Part shown: positions 1 through 4,981 of the stretch, piece after piece
Layout of the letters: every line of letters begins with the position of its first letter
Numbering within the stretch: position 1 is the first letter of the stretch
DNA from: Planctomycetes bacterium RBG_16_43_13
GTDB lineage: Bacteria; Planctomycetota; MHYJ01
Length of the DNA stretch: 5,340 nucleotides
NCBI GenBank assembly: GCA_001828445.1
Contig: MHYJ01000077.1
Location: 1 to 5,340, forward strand
Direction of reading: 5' to 3'
The notes under the pieces: model-generated
The model's database searches: none
The model's input: the letters and a program-made list of their open reading frames with translations, nothing else
Told to the model about the DNA's origin: nothing
Made by a program: the position numbers and the translations under genes

Positions 1-10
1 AAGCAATCTC
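1..10 (+). repeat. Possible tail of a palindromic repeat cut by the window edge
   Basis: The first ten bases, aagcaatctc, are identical to the end of the left arm of the palindromic repeat at 125-255 (bases 154-163) and of the copy inside the fucose synthase gene (951-960). The window may therefore open inside another copy. Ten bases are too few to be sure, and I see no clear matching right arm (cgcaatgac) in 11-124. The rest of 11-124 shows no gene, RNA or obvious promoter. Confidence 0.4.
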
Positions 11-124
11 TCATTTTTTTCACAGAGGGTCGCTGTCCAAACCCTGAATGGCGGCAGCCTGTCCGCATTTGGGGAATGACAATGAAATACCCATGAGCTC
101 CAGGTACACAACTGAACATGAAAA

Positions 125-255
125 CGTCATTGCGAGGAGGCCGGAGGCCGACGAAGCAATCTCTGAACGTTGCAGGGTTTGGGATTTCTTCGCTTCGCTC
201 AGTGTGACCCTTCGGGTCCCAATGCCTTCGCATCCTTCGGATGCTCGCAATGACG
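125..255. repeat. Intergenic palindromic repeat element, about 131 bp
   Basis: The element is bounded by perfect 10-bp inverted ends, cgtcattgcg (125-134) and cgcaatgacg (246-255). The left arm (126-163) matches 37 of 38 bases of the copy at 923-960 inside the next gene; the only difference is g144 versus a941. The interior holds small GC-rich hairpins: ggcc at 139-142 with 146-149, gaccc/gggtc at 206-210 with 214-218, and gcatcc/ggatgc at 230-235 with 239-244. It has no gene of its own; short open frames across it are by-products of the repeat. It ends 19 bases before the fucose synthase start and supplies the TGA (251-253) that closes that reading frame upstream. Its mode of spread is unknown. 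Confidence 0.85.
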
Positions 256-274
256 TACTGAAGAGAATTTTCGA

Positions 275-1420
275 GTGAAAACATACCTATCCGGCCATAG
301 AGGACTTGTTGGTTCCGCAATTCACAGAAGGCTAAAGGATAAGGGATATGCGGACATCGTCTACAGGACCAGCAAAGAACTCGATCTGAGAAGACAACCT
401 GACACAGAGTGGTTTTTCGAGACTGAGAGGCCTCAGCATGTCTACTTAGCTGCTGCGAAGGTCGGGGGGATCCTGGCCAACAACACCTACAAGGCCGACT
501 TCATCTACGACAACATGGCCATCGCCTTAAATGTGATCCATGCCGCTTACAAATACGGCGTTCAAAAACTCCTCAACCTCGGATCATCCTGCATCTATCC
601 TAGGCTTGCCCCACAGCCTATGAAGGAGGAATATCTTCTGACAGGGAGTTTAGAGCCTACCAACGAGCCCTATGCCGTCGCCAAGATTGCTGCTATCAAG
701 CTGTGCAGATATTACAATGAGCAGCACGGAACTAACTTTATTTCTGTGATGCCAACAAACCTGTATGGACCAGGAGATAGTTTTAACCTGGAAACCTCCC
801 ATGTCCTGTCTGCCCTGATAAGAAAGTTTCATTTGGCGAAATTATTAAAGGATAGAGATTTTGAAAACATAAAAAACGATATAAAAATTTATCCGATGGG
901 TTTTGGAACAGAGGAAAGAATTGTCATTGCGAGGAGGCCGAAGGCCGACGAAGCAATCTCAAAACCTGGAAATAAGATTGCTTCGGGGACTACGTCCCCT
1001 CGCAATGACATGGGCTTCGATGATGAACCTTCCATAGCGCAAATCCTCGGAAATCTTGGCATTACGAAAGACCATGTCGTTTTATGGGGCAGCGGCGAGC
1101 CCTACAGGGAGTTTTTATATGTAGATGACCTTGCAGATGCCTGTGTATTTCTAATGGAGAAATACGATTACAAGGATATTGGTGAGTTTGTAAATGTCGG
1201 AACAGGTGAAGATATCAAGATAAAAGATATTGCAAGACTAATTATGGACATAGTAGGTTTTGATGGAGAAATAAGGTGCGACCTCTCAAAGCCTGATGGC
1301 ATGCCAAGGAAACTTCTTGCTATCTCAAGAATAAAAGGACTTGGCTGGGAACCAAAAACGAGTCTTAAAGAAGGGATCAGAAAAACTTATGAATGGTATC
1401 TTGATCAAAATCAAGGATAA
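275..1420 (+). CDS. fcl: GDP-L-fucose synthase (GDP-4-keto-6-deoxy-D-mannose 3,5-epimerase/4-reductase) with an in-frame repeat insertion
   Basis: This 381-residue cytosolic short-chain dehydrogenase converts GDP-4-keto-6-deoxy-D-mannose to GDP-L-fucose with NADPH. It shows the nucleotide-binding loop GHRGLVGSA (7-15), AAAKVGGILANNTY (59-72), NLGSSCIYP (101-109), EPYAVAKIA (131-139), PTNLYGP (160-166), WGSGEPYREFLYVDD (271-285) and SKPDGMPRKLL (338-348). Aligned by memory to the E. coli enzyme, the catalytic residues are S104, C106, Y133, K137 and H176, all present. The start is GTG: an in-frame stop at 251-253 leaves no other start codon before the conserved loop. The ribosome binding site is weak (aagag, 261-265). 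The E. coli protein has about 321 residues. Part of the excess is a lobe known from longer family members (about 187-268). Inside it, residues 217-245 (VIARRPKADEAIS...) are encoded exactly by a palindromic repeat at 923-1009. The usual partner gmd is not in the window. The family call is secure; activity with the insert is not shown. Confidence 0.95.
   Translation: MKTYLSGHRGLVGSAIHRRLKDKGYADIVYRTSKELDLRRQPDTEWFFETERPQHVYLAAAKVGGILANNTYKADFIYDNMAIALNVIHAAYKYGVQKLLNLGSSCIYPRLAPQPMKEEYLLTGSLEPTNEPYAVAKIAAIKLCRYYNEQHGTNFISVMPTNLYGPGDSFNLETSHVLSALIRKFHLAKLLKDRDFENIKNDIKIYPMGFGTEERIVIARRPKADEAISKPGNKIASGTTSPRNDMGFDDEPSIAQILGNLGITKDHVVLWGSGEPYREFLYVDDLADACVFLMEKYDYKDIGEFVNVGTGEDIKIKDIARLIMDIVGFDGEIRCDLSKPDGMPRKLLAISRIKGLGWEPKTSLKEGIRKTYEWYLDQNQG
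923..1009. repeat. 87-bp palindromic repeat inserted in frame within fcl
   Basis: The element runs from gtcattgcg (923-931) to its perfect inverse cgcaatgac (1001-1009). The left arm (923-960) is 37/38 identical to the intergenic copy at 126-163. The right arm carries a hairpin ggggac-tac-gtcccc (985-999). Its 87 bases start exactly at a codon boundary and encode 29 residues (217-245 of the fucose synthase) with no stop, so the host frame is kept. Conserved family motifs resume downstream at WGSGEPYREF. Confidence 0.92.
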
Positions 1421-1438
1421 CGGAGGCTGCAACGCAAA

Positions 1439-2260
1439 ATGAATGTTTTCACTAAAGGATATGCAGAGGCGTATGATGATCTGTATTACAACAAGGATTA
1501 TGAAAAAGAGTGCGATTTTATAGAATTGGCATTCAGGAAATATGATTGTCAGGTAAGTACTATCCTTGACTTAGGTTGCGGTACCGGTGGGCACGCCCTG
1601 ATCCTTGCCAGACGTGGGTATCATGTTGTAGGGGTTGACCGATCACAGGATATGCTTGATATAGCCTTGAGCAAGGCAGAGAAAGAGAAACTTTCTGTAG
1701 AATTTGTTCAAGGTGATATCACCGGTATTGATTTACATCAGAAATTTGATGCTGTAATTTCCATGTTTGCAGTAATGGGCTATCAGACTACAAATCATGC
1801 CCTCGCAGAGGCCTGTAGGGTTGCAAGTGATCACCTGTCATCTGATGGTCTATTCCTTTTTGATTGCTGGTATGGCCCTGCGGTACTGACTGAAAGACCT
1901 GGCTTTCGAATTAAGGAGATCATGTTAGATGACAACCCTTCCATCCCCCCTTTAGAAAAGGGGGGTAAGGGGGGATTTGAAGGAAATTCTTCGACTGGAA
2001 GAATAATCAGATTTACAGAACCAGTCGTTGACACCCTGACGCACACGGTAGAAACCAGATTCAAGGTCTGGAATTTACAGGGAGATAGACTGATCAGTGA
2101 GACCAATGAATCTCACCTTATGCGCTTTCTTTTCCCCCAGGAGATCAGATACTTTCTCGAAGTCACGGGGTTTAAGGATATCAGATTCTGCCCGTTTCTT
2201 GAATTAGAGAAACCGCTGACAGAGCATGACTGGAATATGGGAGTAATGGCCAGGAGGTAG
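1439..2260 (+). CDS. Class I SAM-dependent methyltransferase with an in-frame repeat insertion
   Basis: This 273-residue soluble protein has a Rossmann-type methyltransferase fold. The SAM-binding motif I is ILDLGCGTGGHA (42-53). The strand-2 acidic segment VVGVDRSQDML (63-73) should bind the ribose, and motif II is FDAVISMFAVMGY (103-115). The C-terminal part (about 188-273: RFTEPVVDT, LFPQEIRYFLEVTGF, TEHDWNMGVMARR) is typical of a family often seen in sugar and polysaccharide loci. The likely role is O- or N-methylation of a sugar nucleotide or of the glycan; the substrate cannot be read from sequence. It starts 18 bases after fcl, with GGAGG at 1422-1426 (12-base spacing, rather long), consistent with one operon. 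Residues 169-180 (IPPLEKGGKGGF), between the core fold and the C-terminal part, are encoded by a palindromic repeat and look foreign to the family. The fold call is firm; the substrate is unknown. Confidence 0.9.
   Translation: MNVFTKGYAEAYDDLYYNKDYEKECDFIELAFRKYDCQVSTILDLGCGTGGHALILARRGYHVVGVDRSQDMLDIALSKAEKEKLSVEFVQGDITGIDLHQKFDAVISMFAVMGYQTTNHALAEACRVASDHLSSDGLFLFDCWYGPAVLTERPGFRIKEIMLDDNPSIPPLEKGGKGGFEGNSSTGRIIRFTEPVVDTLTHTVETRFKVWNLQGDRLISETNESHLMRFLFPQEIRYFLEVTGFKDIRFCPFLELEKPLTEHDWNMGVMARR
1943..1978. repeat. 36-bp C/G-run palindromic repeat inserted in frame within the methyltransferase gene
   Basis: The core atcccccc...ggggggat can fold in two ways. One is a 9-bp stem, ccccccttt (1945-1953) with aaagggggg (1957-1965) and loop aga. 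The other is an outer 8-bp pairing of 1943-1950 with 1969-1976. It occupies exactly 12 codons (I169-F180) and matches the copy in the aminotransferase gene (3151-3186) at 28 of 36 bases in the same frame. The stem is not followed by a T-run, so it is not a normal terminator. Confidence 0.88.
2252..2257 (+). promoter_or_regulatory. Ribosome binding site of the cupin gene, inside the end of the methyltransferase gene
   Basis: AGGAGG lies in the last codons of the methyltransferase gene, just before its TAG (2258-2260). Two adjacent ATGs follow at 2261 and 2264. The spacing is 3 bases to the first and 6 to the second, so 2264 may be the codon actually used. The arrangement favours translational coupling with the upstream gene. 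Confidence 0.7.
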
Positions 2261-2659
2261 ATGATGATTGAATGGATAAAGGATGGTGAAGATGTTCTGG
2301 CAATAATTATTTCTGCAGATTATAAGCCTGATAAGACGGACTTTATTACACCGCTCGACTACAAACAACAGCTTGGTTTCATAGTTTATCAGGGCGGTCA
2401 GGCGATAGTGCCGCATTGTCATATCCCGATGAACAGGAGCCTTGTCGGCACATCTGAGGTGTTATTCTTAAGATCAGGCAAGGCAGAAGTGGATCTCTAT
2501 ACGGAAGAAAAAAAACTCCATGCTACAAGGGTACTGAATCAGGGAGACATGATCTTGCTGGTCAGCGGCGGACATGGTTTTAGGATGCAGGAAGATACAA
2601 TAATGGTGGAAGTGAAGCAAGGCCCTTATATAGGGATAGAGGAGAAAGAACGGTTTTAG
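2261..2659 (+). CDS. Small single-domain cupin protein of a sugar-biosynthesis locus, function unknown
   Basis: The protein has 132 residues (131 if the second ATG at 2264 is used, which fits the ribosome binding site better). The middle matches the cupin metal-site pattern: G46-x5-H52-x-H54, then E66-x6-G73, then a second motif G95-D96...G103-G104-H105. The likely metal ligands are H52, H54, E66 and H105. Other recognisable stretches are EVLFLRSGKAEVDLY (66-80), VSGGHGF (101-107) and VEVKQGPYIG (116-125). There is no signal peptide or membrane segment, so it should be cytosolic. Small cupins in such loci are often sugar-nucleotide isomerases or epimerases, but this one does not clearly match RmlC or the FdtA/QdtA ketoisomerases, so I leave the reaction open. 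It starts directly after the methyltransferase stop and ends 2 bases before the aminotransferase, so it is almost certainly co-transcribed. It carries no repeat insertion. Confidence 0.85.
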   Translation: MMIEWIKDGEDVLAIIISADYKPDKTDFITPLDYKQQLGFIVYQGGQAIVPHCHIPMNRSLVGTSEVLFLRSGKAEVDLYTEEKKLHATRVLNQGDMILLVSGGHGFRMQEDTIMVEVKQGPYIGIEEKERF

Positions 2660-2661
2660 CA

Positions 2662-3840
2662 ATGATTCCAGTAAACGAGCCGTTTATCGGCGAAAGGGAG
2701 ATTGAATACGTTACAGAATGCCTGAAGACCGGCTGGATATCTTCTGCCGGCAGGTTTATAGAAGAGTTTGAACAAAAGTGGGCAGACTATTGCGGCATGA
2801 AGTACGGTATAGCAGTAAGCAACGGGACTGTTGCACTGGAAGTTGCAGTAAACTCTCTTGATTTAAAACCAGGGGACGAGGTGATTATGCCAACTTTCAC
2901 AATCATCTCATGTGCCCTTGCTGTAATTTACTCCGGTGCAAAGCCAGTCCTTGTTGACTCAGAGCCACGGACATGGACAATGGATGTAAATAAGATTGAA
3001 GAAAAGATAACAGACAGAACAAAAGCTATCATGCCTGTCCATATCTACGGACATCCATGCAATATGGAAAAGATTTGGGAGATAGCAGATAAATATAATC
3101 TCAAGGTTATTGAGGATGCTGCTGAAGCCCATGGTGCTGAATACAGAATTAATCCCCCTTTAGTAAAGGGGGAAATAGGGGGATTAACGGGTGACCAGGG
3201 GGGATTTGAATGGAGAAAATGCGGCAGCCTTGGAGACATAAGCTGCTTTAGCTTCTATGCCAACAAGATCATCACTACAGGTGAAGGCGGCATGGTGCTA
3301 ACAAACAATGAGGTGTATGCCGAGAAGGCAAGGTCCCTTAGAAACCTTTGCTTTAAGAAAGAACGGCGATTTTATCACACAGAACTGGGAAACAATTTCA
3401 GATTGACCAACCTCCAGGCGGCCATCGGTCTTGCCCAGCTTGAACGGATTGACGAACTTGTAAAAAAGAAGAGATGGATGGGACAGAGTTATACGGAACG
3501 ATTAAAAGACATACCTGGATTAACACTCCCTGTTGAAGAACCCTGGGCAAAGAACGTTTACTGGATGTACGGAGTTGTTTTGGATGAGACTACCGGCATG
3601 GATGCCGTAGAATTTGCGAAAAGGCTTCGTGATCTGGGAGTAGAAACAAGGCCCTTCTTCCTCGGCATGCACGAACAGCCCATCTTCCATGAAATGGAAT
3701 TGTTTAAAGGAGAGAGTTATCCTGTTGCCAAAAAGATTGCACGGCAAGGTTTATATCTGCCATCGGGATTGACATTGACAGAAGGACAGACAGAGAATGT
3801 ATGTAAAGCTGTCAAGAAAGCATTCAATGTGGTTACTTGA
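2662..3840 (+). CDS. rfbE: DegT/DnrJ/EryC1-family PLP sugar aminotransferase, probable GDP-perosamine synthetase, with in-frame repeat insertion
   Basis: This 392-residue cytosolic aminotransferase probably converts GDP-4-keto-6-deoxy-D-mannose to GDP-perosamine using glutamate. The N-terminal pattern GWISSAGRFIEEFE (24-37), NGTVALEVA (54-62) and PGDEVIMPTFT (70-80) fits the family. EDAAEAHGA (151-159) contains D152, expected to contact the PLP ring nitrogen. FYANKIITTGEGGM (198-211) contains K202, the expected Schiff-base lysine. NFRLTNLQAAIGLAQLERID (245-264) and the ETRPFF segment (328-333) are also typical. These stretches match my memory of perosamine synthetases better than ArnB- or PseC-type enzymes. 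Residues 163-185, between the D152 strand and the CGSLGD segment, are extra: relatives have about 370 residues and a short YRGKK-type turn here. The extra part is encoded by a palindromic repeat plus a partial second copy. It starts 2 bases after the cupin gene and has no clear ribosome binding site at normal distance, so translation may be coupled. The family is certain; the exact substrate is probable, supported by the adjacent fcl. Confidence 0.9.
   Translation: MIPVNEPFIGEREIEYVTECLKTGWISSAGRFIEEFEQKWADYCGMKYGIAVSNGTVALEVAVNSLDLKPGDEVIMPTFTIISCALAVIYSGAKPVLVDSEPRTWTMDVNKIEEKITDRTKAIMPVHIYGHPCNMEKIWEIADKYNLKVIEDAAEAHGAEYRINPPLVKGEIGGLTGDQGGFEWRKCGSLGDISCFSFYANKIITTGEGGMVLTNNEVYAEKARSLRNLCFKKERRFYHTELGNNFRLTNLQAAIGLAQLERIDELVKKKRWMGQSYTERLKDIPGLTLPVEEPWAKNVYWMYGVVLDETTGMDAVEFAKRLRDLGVETRPFFLGMHEQPIFHEMELFKGESYPVAKKIARQGLYLPSGLTLTEGQTENVCKAVKKAFNVVT
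3149..3210. repeat. Composite C/G-run palindromic repeat inserted in frame within the aminotransferase gene
   Basis: A full copy is bounded by a perfect 10-bp inverted repeat, ttaatccccc (3149-3158) and gggggattaa (3178-3187). An inner stem pairs cccccttta (3154-3162) with taaaggggg (3164-3172). Its 36-base core (3151-3186) encodes NPPLVKGEIGGL, read in the same frame as the methyltransferase copy. Ten bases on, aggggggatttgaa (3197-3210) repeats 14 bases identical to 1968-1981, the right half of the methyltransferase copy and its flank, again in the same frame (GGFE). So one full and one partial copy lie side by side, adding about 23 codons with no stop. Confidence 0.85.
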
Positions 3841-3863
3841 GAAAATCTGAAAAAGGGTATAAA
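3837..3863 (+). promoter_or_regulatory. Candidate promoter for the Uma2-type gene
   Basis: TTGAGA (3837-3842) and TATAAA (3858-3863) each differ from the sigma-70 consensus at one base, but the spacer is only 15 bases. A second TATAAA (3865-3870) gives a 22-base spacer. The match is suggestive only. If real, the Uma2 gene would have its own transcription start at the end of the aminotransferase gene. Confidence 0.25.
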
Positions 3864-3880
3864 GTATAAAAAATCCTTAG

Positions 3881-3886
3881 AGGAGG
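3881..3886 (+). promoter_or_regulatory. Strong ribosome binding site of the Uma2-type gene
   Basis: AGGAGG lies six bases before the ATG at 3893, which fixes that start. It is the best-placed Shine-Dalgarno sequence in the window, although the gene it serves is frameshifted. Confidence 0.85.
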
Positions 3887-3892
3887 TCAGTC

Positions 3893-4448
3893 ATGGCTTC
3901 TACTGCGACAGAAAAGAGAAAACTTACATACGAAGATTACCTTAAAACTCCTGATGATAAGAGATACGAGCTTATAGGAGGAGAACTACTTATGACACCC
4001 TCACCTGTACCAAGACATCAGAGGATTTCTGGAAAAATTGAGTTTGAGTTAAGAAAATTTGTAGCAGAACATGACGTTGGCGAGGTCTTTGATGCCCCCT
4101 GCGATGTCCATCTCGATGATGAAAATGTGGTACAGCCTGATATCCTGTTTATCTCAAAAGACAAGGTTGAATATTATTGGCGAGAAGAACATAGGGGCTG
4201 CCCCGGACCTGGCAATAGAGATCCTCTCTGAGAGCACCGCTTACAGGGACCTTATACAAAAGAAGAAACTATATGCAAGGCATGGTGTAAAGGAGTACTG
4301 GATTGTGGTGCCTGGAGAAAAGACGATAGATATCCACATCCTGAAAGATAAAACTTACCAGCTTTATAAGACATTTGAAGAAGACGACACCCTTGAGTCT
4401 CAGATTCTAAAGGGATTTAAGATGGAGTTAAAGGCTATTTTTAAGTAA
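3893..4448 (+). pseudogene. Uma2-family (DUF820) putative PD-(D/E)XK endonuclease gene, broken by a +1 frameshift
   Basis: Two overlapping frames together give one complete Uma2-type protein. The first frame holds the N-terminal half: LTYEDYLKTPDDKRYELIGGEL (11-32) and VVQPDILFISKDKVE (79-93). It then runs into an unrelated tail and a stop at 4229-4231. The second frame supplies IIGEKNIGAAPDLAIEILS, KKKLYARHGVKEYWIV and ILKGFKMELKAIF, ending at 4448. Skipping one base near t4172 (…gttgaa-t-attattggc…) joins them into about 184 residues, the normal family length. D83, E109 (reconstructed numbering) and nearby lysines would fit the nuclease core. The extra base is not in a homopolymer, so this could be a true mutation or an assembly error. 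The family is common in multiple copies and its cellular role is poorly defined. It has no evident part in polysaccharide synthesis and looks like an intruder between the aminotransferase and the exporter. Confidence 0.85.
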
Positions 4449-4474
4449 ATGTATAGTATGAAGCCCAATTAGCA

Positions 4475-4508
4475 AATTCAACATTTTACCAGTTCAACAA
4501 TTCAACAT
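4475..4508 (+). repeat. Short TTCAAC direct repeats
   Basis: TTCAAC occurs at 4477-4482, 4493-4498 and 4501-4506, and the longer aattcaacat occurs twice (4475-4484, 4499-4508). They lie in the AT-rich gap between the Uma2 remnant and the transposon remnant. I see no gene or hairpin here; this stretch would have been the leader of the exporter gene before the transposon inserted. Confidence 0.5.
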
Positions 4509-4515
4509 AATACCA

Positions 4516-4520
4516 TTAAA
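4516..4520 (+). repeat. Left target-site duplication TTAAA
   Basis: TTAAA directly precedes the left terminal repeat and is repeated directly after the right one (4982-4986). A 5-bp duplication at exactly the inverted-repeat borders supports insertion by transposition and sets the element limits at 4521 and 4981. Confidence 0.75.
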
Positions 4521-4611
4521 CCTCAATAATGCGTGAAAATAATATTTTTAACCCGGAAACCCTCGAAAATACAGGATGTCATTTCATGGCTTACTTTCAA
4601 ATTCATAAAAA

Positions 4612-4833
4612 TTATGGCAACTGGAGTTTTTCTATTTTCTTCAGAGGGGTCTCGAACTGCTTCAGATAGTGATAATCCTGGGGGAGGGATAGTATGTTCT
4701 ATCATCCTTTCGTTTGGAGCAGTCGACGAAATCTGAGTTTGTTGCAAAAACGTTGAATGAGTACCATGCCGCCGATGTAAGTTAGATGAGTGTCGGTGAA
4801 CGGCAGACGTAGTATTTTCAAGCCTCTGGCCAT
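4612..4833 (-). pseudogene. Transposase remnant: N-terminal and C-terminal pieces joined by deletion
   Basis: Reading the - strand from ATG at 4833, the frame encodes 43 residues including FTDTHLTYIGGMVLIQRF and CNKLRFRRLLQTK. This has the look of the first part of IS transposases of the DDE type (T-x-x-GG-x-x-L-hydrophobic-x-x-F..LRRLL). Two stops follow (TGA at 4704-4702, TAG at 4701-4699). In the same frame come 28 residues, LSLPQDYHYLKQFETPLKKIEKLQLP with a short lead, ending at TAA 4614-4612. That piece resembles a transposase C-terminus. The catalytic middle is absent, so it cannot work alone. The N-terminal resemblance is moderate and the C-terminal one weaker; both are from memory of the family. 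Confidence 0.6.
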
Positions 4834-4863
4834 AGGGAGAGGTGAAAAAAGTGGTCTTTGATT

Positions 4864-4906
4864 TTTGTTTCACAAAACGTCCTTTTAGTACGGTTTGTGA
4901 AACAAA
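4864..4906. other. Long hairpin inside the transposon remnant
   Basis: Bases 4864-4876 (tttgtttcacaaa) pair perfectly over 13 bp with 4894-4906 (tttgtgaaacaaa). A further 3 bp pair inside a single mismatch (cgt 4878-4880 with acg 4890-4892), leaving a 9-base loop. It lies upstream of the transposase remnant, between a -10-like box and the ATG on the - strand. It could limit read-through or translation of the transposase, or be an operator-like site. No T-run makes it a clear terminator. Confidence 0.6.
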
Positions 4907-4924
4907 CAAATTATAGCCTATAAC
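4895..4924 (+). promoter_or_regulatory. Candidate outward promoter towards the exporter gene
   Basis: TTGTGA (4895-4900, 4 of 6) and TATAAC (4919-4924, 5 of 6) are 18 bases apart on the + strand and would start RNA near 4931, about 55 bases before the permease ATG. This would let the transposon remnant drive the exporter gene. The match is modest and unproven. Confidence 0.3.
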
Positions 4925-4938
4925 CCTTAAAAATTCTA
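4910..4938 (-). promoter_or_regulatory. Candidate promoter of the transposase remnant
   Basis: On the - strand a perfect TATAAT (4915-4910) is preceded 17 bases upstream by a weak -35, TAGAAT (4938-4933, 3 of 6). It points at the transposase fragment and lies at the expected end of the element. Only the -10 is convincing. Confidence 0.35.
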
Positions 4939-4977
4939 TGTGTGATGGACAAAAACAGCTCATGTTCACGCATTATT

Positions 4978-4981
4978 GAGG
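4978..4981 (+). promoter_or_regulatory. Ribosome binding site formed by the transposon's terminal repeat
   Basis: GAGG, the last four bases of the right terminal repeat, sits four bases before the permease ATG (4986). Joining the left flank to the bases after the right duplication gives the inferred pre-insertion leader (…ataccattaaatg), which has no comparable purine-rich site. The element therefore seems to supply the Shine-Dalgarno sequence. The spacing is on the short side. Confidence 0.5.

Larger units (their letters stand above)
4521..4981 (-). mobile_element. 461-bp internally deleted transposon (MITE-like) with 17-bp terminal inverted repeats
   Basis: The ends are perfect inverted repeats: cctcaataatgcgtgaa (4521-4537) and ttcacgcattattgagg (4965-4981). 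TTAAA flanks both ends. Inside, on the - strand, are two fragments of a transposase gene (4612-4833), a -10-like box and a 13-bp hairpin. The size is far below that of a full insertion sequence with a DDE transposase, so this is a non-autonomous deletion derivative. CC ends and a 4-5 bp duplication would suit the IS1380 group, and IS1634-like elements also make 5-6 bp duplications, but I cannot assign the family from sequence alone. The long open frame on the - strand at 4523-4969 runs through the terminal repeats in a different frame from the transposase fragments and is probably meaningless. The element fills what would otherwise be the gene-free gap 4449-4985. Confidence 0.85.

Noticed and set aside
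20..278. 76-codon open frames on both strands upstream of fcl
   Set aside because: Both are made largely of the palindromic repeat (125-255) and lack recognisable protein features.
923..1009. Possible pseudogenisation of fcl by the repeat
   Set aside because: The insert is exactly 29 codons without a stop, and all catalytic residues and downstream motifs remain in frame.
125..1009. Two similar repeat copies as a CRISPR array
   Set aside because: Only two copies about 800 bp apart, one inside a gene, with no regular spacers; these are dispersed palindromic elements.
1945..1965. Possible rho-independent terminator (C-run/G-run hairpin)
   Set aside because: It is inside an intact coding sequence and is followed by taagggg, not a T-run; it belongs to the repeat family.
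1831..2106. 91-codon open frame on the - strand
   Set aside because: It is the shadow of the methyltransferase gene, kept open by the palindromic repeat.
3045..3239. 64-codon open frame on the - strand
   Set aside because: It is the shadow of the aminotransferase gene across the composite repeat.
4533..4736. 67-codon open frame on the + strand
   Set aside because: It lies antisense to the transposase remnant and starts in the terminal repeat; no motif or ribosome binding site.
4523..4969. 148-codon open frame on the - strand
   Set aside because: It spans the transposon remnant through both terminal repeats, shows no family-like motif, and is in a different frame from the transposase-like pieces.
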